64,000 bases of DNA. Source: DASVUC01 sp038237225 (GTDB taxonomy: Bacteria; Planctomycetota; Phycisphaerae; Tepidisphaerales; Tepidisphaeraceae). Position numbers and translations under genes: made by a program. This document shows positions 60,196 through 64,000 of the stretch, piece after piece. The stretch's first letter is position 1, and each line of letters starts with the position of its first letter. The notes under the pieces are model-generated. The model was not told the DNA's origin, searched no databases, and worked only from the letters and a program-made list of their open reading frames with translations. Location of the stretch: positions 62,001 through 126,000 of the forward strand of contig JBBRYX010000004.1 in the NCBI GenBank assembly GCA_038237225.1, read 5' to 3'.

Positions 60196-62259
60196 ATGAC
60201 CGCAATTTCTCATTCGATGGCGCCGGCTCATCACGATGACGCGCAGGCGCATGGCCAAGCTGAACTGGGTTTCCTTAAGAAATATGTTTTCTCGGCGGAT
60301 CACAAGACGATCGGGATTCAGTTCCTGTTCATGGGACTGTTTTTCTTCATGATCGGGGGGTTGCTGGCGATGCTGATTCGCTGGCAGCTTGCGTGGCCGA
60401 GCGATCCGGCGCATCCGGTGCCGATTTTGGGCAAGTGGATGGGGTGGACGAGCGGCGTGATGCCGGCGGATTTTTATACGATGGTTTTTTCGATGCACGC
60501 ATCGATCATGATTTTCTTCGTGATCATCCCGCTGCTGGTGGGTGTGTTCGGGAATTATCTGATCCCGCTGAAGATTGGGGCGGGGGACATGGCGTTTCCA
60601 TTTTTGAACGGGCTGGCGTTCTGGAGCGCGCTGCCGGCGGGAACGATCATGATGGCGGGTTTTGGTTTGGCGGGGGGCGCCGCGGCGGCGGGTTGGACGA
60701 GCTATCCTCCGCTGAGCGCGATCACGTACGGTGGCGGGAACATGGGGCTTGGATACGCCGCGAACTTCGCGCGGATCGAGCACAGCACCTGGCCGATGCT
60801 TGCGGTGACGATCAACCTGATCGCGTTCTTTTTGTTCGTCGGGTACATCTGCGCTTACTACGTGAAGCTTGGAAACTCGGTTGTCAATTTTCTGGTTTCG
60901 GTGGCGGTGTCGGCGGCTGGGGCGATCTACTGCGTTCGGGGGGTTCAATATTTTTGCTTTGATGGCCAGAGCTGCTGGTTTTTTTCGTTGTTCTGGCTGG
61001 GTTTTTCGAGCTTGATGGGGGCGGTGAATTATCTGACGACGATCATCAAGCTGAGATGTCCGGGGATGACGATGTTCCGGCTCCCGCTGAGCGTGTGGTC
61101 GCTGTTTATCACGAGCATCCTGGTGCTGCTGGCGACGCCGGTGCTGGCGTGCACGCTGCTGATGAATTTGCTGGAGCACCAGATCGTACCGGCAAGCATC
61201 GCGGGGAGCACGGCGCGGTTTGCGAGTTTCTTTACGCCTTACAACTGGACGCTGTCCGGTCAGATTCAGATGAACTCGGGCGGCGGGTATGCAATCCTGC
61301 ACCAGCATCTGTTCTGGTTTTATTCGCACCCGGCGGTGTACATCATGATTTTGCCGGCGATGGGCATGGTGAGCGATGTGATGGCGGTGTTCGCGCGGAA
61401 GCCGATCTTTGGATATCGGCCGATGGTTTATGCGATGGCGGGGATTGCGTTTCTGGGGTTCATCGTGTGGGCGCATCACATGTTTCAATCCGGCATGAAC
61501 CCGACGCTGGGGACGACGTTCGCGATCAGCACGATCTTTATTTCGGTGCCGAGCGCGATCAAGACTTTTAACTGGCTGGGTACCCTGTGGCGGGCGAACA
61601 TTGTGTTCACGACGGCGATGTGGAACGCGATCGCGTTTGTCGCGATGTTCGTCATCGGGGGACTCTCGGGCGTGTTCATGGCATCGACCGCGATCGACGT
61701 GCACATCCATGACACCTACTTCATCGTGGCGCACATTCACTACGTGCTGTTCGGGGGATCGACGTTCGGGATTTTCGCGGCGATCTATTTCTGGTATCCG
61801 AAGATGTTCGGGCGGATGATGAACGAGACGCTTGGGAAGATTCACTTCTGGCTGAGCTTTATCTTCTTCAACGGGACGTTTTTTGCGATGCACATTTTGG
61901 GGATCACGGGCATGCCGCGCCGGATCGCGGATTACACGCAGTACAACACGTATGCGCACCTTCAGGGGATGAATCAGTTCATCAGCATGTGCGCGTTCGC
62001 GCTGGGGCTCAGTCAGATCTTGTTTGCGATCAACTTCATCGGAAGCTGGATGTGGGGGCCGAAGGCGCCGTCGAATCCGTGGAACGCGACGACGCTGGAG
62101 TGGGCGGACACGACAAGCCCGCCGCCCCATGGGAACTTCAGCAAGGTGCCGGTGGTTCATCATGGGCCGTATGAATATAGTTCTCCGCTGGTGAAAGAGG
62201 ACTGGCTGCCGCAGACGCGGTACGTGGAAGGGCAGGAGAGTTTTGTCGTTAAGCACTGA
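60196..62259 (+). CDS. coxA: Cytochrome c oxidase subunit I (A2-type haem-copper oxidase)
   Basis: 687 residues, about 14 hydrophobic segments. Haem a ligand His101 (FSMHASIMIFF) and His515 (VAHIHY), haem a3 ligand His513, CuB ligands His378, His427, His428 with cross-linked Tyr382 (YSHPAVY), and K-channel Lys456 (PSAIKTFNW) are all present. The Glu of A1-type enzymes is replaced, and the YS motif in YSHPAVY marks the A2-type. It should reduce oxygen to water and pump protons. Subunits III and IV are not in the window. A GAGG stands before the ATG at 60196. Confidence 0.95.
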   Translation: MTAISHSMAPAHHDDAQAHGQAELGFLKKYVFSADHKTIGIQFLFMGLFFFMIGGLLAMLIRWQLAWPSDPAHPVPILGKWMGWTSGVMPADFYTMVFSMHASIMIFFVIIPLLVGVFGNYLIPLKIGAGDMAFPFLNGLAFWSALPAGTIMMAGFGLAGGAAAAGWTSYPPLSAITYGGGNMGLGYAANFARIEHSTWPMLAVTINLIAFFLFVGYICAYYVKLGNSVVNFLVSVAVSAAGAIYCVRGVQYFCFDGQSCWFFSLFWLGFSSLMGAVNYLTTIIKLRCPGMTMFRLPLSVWSLFITSILVLLATPVLACTLLMNLLEHQIVPASIAGSTARFASFFTPYNWTLSGQIQMNSGGGYAILHQHLFWFYSHPAVYIMILPAMGMVSDVMAVFARKPIFGYRPMVYAMAGIAFLGFIVWAHHMFQSGMNPTLGTTFAISTIFISVPSAIKTFNWLGTLWRANIVFTTAMWNAIAFVAMFVIGGLSGVFMASTAIDVHIHDTYFIVAHIHYVLFGGSTFGIFAAIYFWYPKMFGRMMNETLGKIHFWLSFIFFNGTFFAMHILGITGMPRRIADYTQYNTYAHLQGMNQFISMCAFALGLSQILFAINFIGSWMWGPKAPSNPWNATTLEWADTTSPPPHGNFSKVPVVHHGPYEYSSPLVKEDWLPQTRYVEGQESFVVKH

Positions 62260-62324
62260 TTGGAAAATCGCTTGGACTGACGACTGGGTGATTGAGTCAT
62301 TGACGATTGAAGAAGAATTGAGAC

Positions 62325-62400
62325 ATTGAGTCATTGAGTCATTGAGTCATTGAGTCATTGACGATTGAATGCGGCCGTTCTGTGCCTTTCAATCGTCAAT
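62325..62400. repeat. Tandem 8-mer and inverted repeat in the coxA-ctaA spacer
   Basis: ATTGAGTC is repeated four times at 62325-62356 (a further copy at 62291), and a 13-bp perfect inverted repeat (ATTGACGATTGAA at 62357-62369 with TTCAATCGTCAAT at 62388-62400) follows. No U tract, so it is not a simple terminator. Confidence 0.75.
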
Positions 62401-62431
62401 GATCCGATCGCCCAATCGTCAATTCCCCTCG

Positions 62432-63682
62432 ATGAATAATTCACGTTACAATTCCTCTCTCCACTGGCTGGCGCTGCTGACGGCATGCGCGACTTTTCCG
62501 CTGATTTTTATGGGCGGGTTGGTGACGAGTCATCAGGCGGGGATGAGCGTACCGGATTGGCCGAACAGTTATGGGTACAACATGTTTTTCTTCCCGCCGA
62601 ACCAGTGGCTGGGGGGGATTTTTTATGAGCATACGCATCGGTTGATGGGGACGGTTGTGGGGTTCTGTTCGATCCTGTTGATGTTGAAGGCTTGGGGTTT
62701 TGGGGAGCGGGGTACGACTCGGCGGACACTTCGTGGCGGCGCGGTGCTGGCGTTAACGCTTGGGCTGATGGCCGGGATGCTGGTGCCGCTGCTATCGGAT
62801 GAGCATGGGTTGCGCGGGGCGTTGATGCAGTCGATTACGGGGTTCGTTGCGATGGCGCTGGTGCTGGCGTGCGCTTCGGTGATGCAGAACCCGGAGCCGC
62901 GGGTCTGGGTGCGCTGGCTGACGGTGGCGGTGCTGGCGATGGTAATCGTGCAAGGAGTGCTGGGCGGGTTGCGGGTGGTGCTGGTTCAACTTGATCTGGC
63001 GATTGTTCACGCGTGCGTGGCACAGGCGTTTTTTTGTCTGGCGGCGCTGGCTTCGGTGGTGACGAGCCGGTGGTGGATTGAGGCATCGAACAATGCAACC
63101 TCCATTGACGGGCGCGGGTTGATCGTGGCTGCGGTCGCGGCTGTGGTGATCATTTATTTCCAATTGATCGCGGGCGCGTTCATGCGACATTATCAGGCGG
63201 GGCTGGCGGTGACGGATATCCCGCTTACTTATGGGAAGGTTCTGCCTCCCGCGACCGCGGATGAACTGGTTGCGATCAACCAGATGCGCGTCTTCGAGAT
63301 GCAGCTTCCGATGGTAACGCTGGGGCAGATCTGGATTCATTTCGCGCATCGGATCGGGGCGGTGGTCGTGACATTGTTCCTGCTGGTGGTGATCGTGAAG
63401 GCGATCAAACTTCGGCGAGCGGATCTTACGCGGCTGGCGCTGCTGCTTGGTTCGCTGCTGGTGACACAGATCACGTTGGGGATTCTCACGGTTTTGAAGC
63501 GGAAGCCGGCGGATATTGCGAGCGCGCATGTTGCGGTTGGGGCGTTGACGTTGATGACGACTTTTGTGCTGGCGGTTCGAGCGATGCGGCTGTATTCGCC
63601 GAGCTTGCTGGGGCGCCCGGAGTTCAAACGGATTTCCGCGGATGCCGGCCGGGGCGCGATTCCCCATCCGGTACCGGCTTGA
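62432..63682 (+). CDS. ctaA: Haem A synthase (COX15/CtaA)
   Basis: 416 residues from the ATG at 62432; the frame opens at 62369 in repeat DNA. Eight or nine membrane segments. Four conserved histidines in the CtaA pattern: FYEHTHRLMG, LAIVHACVAQ, WIHFAHRIGA and ASAHVAVGA. It oxidises the C8 methyl of haem O to give haem A for the oxidase. The product of the next gene, ctaB, is its partner. The stop codon overlaps the next ATG (TGATG), so the pair is coupled. Confidence 0.92.
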   Translation: MNNSRYNSSLHWLALLTACATFPLIFMGGLVTSHQAGMSVPDWPNSYGYNMFFFPPNQWLGGIFYEHTHRLMGTVVGFCSILLMLKAWGFGERGTTRRTLRGGAVLALTLGLMAGMLVPLLSDEHGLRGALMQSITGFVAMALVLACASVMQNPEPRVWVRWLTVAVLAMVIVQGVLGGLRVVLVQLDLAIVHACVAQAFFCLAALASVVTSRWWIEASNNATSIDGRGLIVAAVAAVVIIYFQLIAGAFMRHYQAGLAVTDIPLTYGKVLPPATADELVAINQMRVFEMQLPMVTLGQIWIHFAHRIGAVVVTLFLLVVIVKAIKLRRADLTRLALLLGSLLVTQITLGILTVLKRKPADIASAHVAVGALTLMTTFVLAVRAMRLYSPSLLGRPEFKRISADAGRGAIPHPVPA

Positions 63683-64000
63683 TGGACACCATGGAAACGC
63701 ACCTCGACATTGATCTGCAACATGAAACTGCGCTGATGGCGCATCCGAAGGATGAGGCGACTGCGCACCCTCCGACGCGGTTGGCGGATTTTTACGAGCT
63801 GACCAAGCCGCGAATGAATCTGCTGATTGTGCTGACGACGACGGTTGGGTTTTACATGGCGAGCATGGGCGCGATCCACTGGCTGCTTTTGCTGAACACG
63901 GTCATCGGTACGGCGCTGACAGCGGCGGGTGCCGCGGTGCTGAATCAGCTTGTGGAGCGGGATTTTGATAAGCTGATGCCGCGGACGAGGAACCGGCCCT
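63682..64000 (+). CDS. ctaB: Haem O synthase (protohaem farnesyltransferase), 3' end outside window
   Basis: Starts at the ATG that overlaps the ctaA stop and runs to the window end without a stop. Translation gives a polar lead (MDTMETHLDIDLQHETALMA) and then ADFYELTKPRMNLLIVLTTTVG, the first membrane segment with the conserved TKPR, and AVLNQLVERDFDKLMPRTRNRP, the prenyl-diphosphate-binding motif of UbiA-type enzymes with its aspartates and the PRTRNRP end. It attaches farnesyl to haem B to make haem O. Partial. Confidence 0.93.
   Translation, partial: MDTMETHLDIDLQHETALMAHPKDEATAHPPTRLADFYELTKPRMNLLIVLTTTVGFYMASMGAIHWLLLLNTVIGTALTAAGAAVLNQLVERDFDKLMPRTRNRP

Noticed and set aside
60181..62334. 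717-residue - strand open frame opposite coxA
   Set aside because: coxA has all metal ligands in place; the antisense product is Arg/His-rich and lacks any fold signal.
62325..62356. CRISPR-like direct repeats
   Set aside because: Unit of 8 bases without spacers; a simple tandem repeat.

Overview
The window looks like a chromosome segment of a GC-rich member of the Planctomycetota, most likely class Phycisphaerae (Tepidisphaerales-like). The evidence is several PEP-CTERM surface proteins, LEPR-XLL-like N-terminal motifs, giant extracellular multidomain proteins, a fused aroD-aroE gene, a giant multihaem cytochrome beside a haem-copper oxidase, and many intergenic palindromes. The taxonomic call is inference from gene content. 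No rRNA, tRNA, CRISPR array, transposase or phage gene was seen.

1-9.8 kb: an exopolysaccharide or surface block. It holds the end of a family 2 glycosyltransferase, a metallophosphoesterase, a beta-helix/membrane/deacetylase-like fusion, a methyltransferase, a sugar-nucleotide epimerase and, facing them, a beta-helix/fibronectin-III/PPC surface protein whose beta-helix is paralogous to the fusion's. 9.8-25.9 kb: carbohydrate catabolism. It holds a GH78-type rhamnosidase, MurA, a giant PEP-CTERM glycosidase-like protein, a creatininase-family amidohydrolase, two homologous SIS proteins, a GH36 alpha-galactosidase and a transmembrane Ser/Thr kinase with a lectin-like outer domain. 25.9-34.4 kb: core metabolism (surE, nnrE, pdxJ, dapA, aroDE) followed by two tandem DUF2079-type membrane proteins separated by a long composite inverted repeat. 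34.4-46.1 kb: a sugar isomerase-like protein, two tandem small-RNA-like genes, a LigD-N-like protein, an aldo-keto reductase, a lone nuoI, unknown genes upstream of which lies ilvA, a small kinase, a nucleotidyltransferase pair, fructose-bisphosphate aldolase, a small lipoprotein, an FHA protein and a Gdx/SugE-type exporter with a ribosome-site hairpin. 46.2-51.1 kb: PEP-CTERM proteins, one of them a head-to-tail fusion of two, then an HTH protein and a TPR lipoprotein. 51.4-64 kb: a respiratory block with a 2001-residue eight-haem cytochrome ending in a cupredoxin-like domain, a free cupredoxin-like homologue, cytochrome oxidase subunits II and I (A2-type), haem A synthase and the start of haem O synthase.

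The most novel-looking signals are: (1) twin ~61-64 nt small-RNA genes at 35.34-35.58 kb with equally spaced promoter elements, an anti-Shine-Dalgarno CCUCCUUCC segment, a conserved loop and four compensatory stem changes; (2) palindromic repeats that lie in frame inside aroDE and inside the giant cytochrome and elsewhere abut or supply stop codons; (3) the eight-haem/cupredoxin fusion beside the oxidase genes; (4) a double PEP-CTERM polyprotein. The + strand is mostly C-rich before ~35 kb and G-rich after ~44 kb, whichever strand carries the gene.
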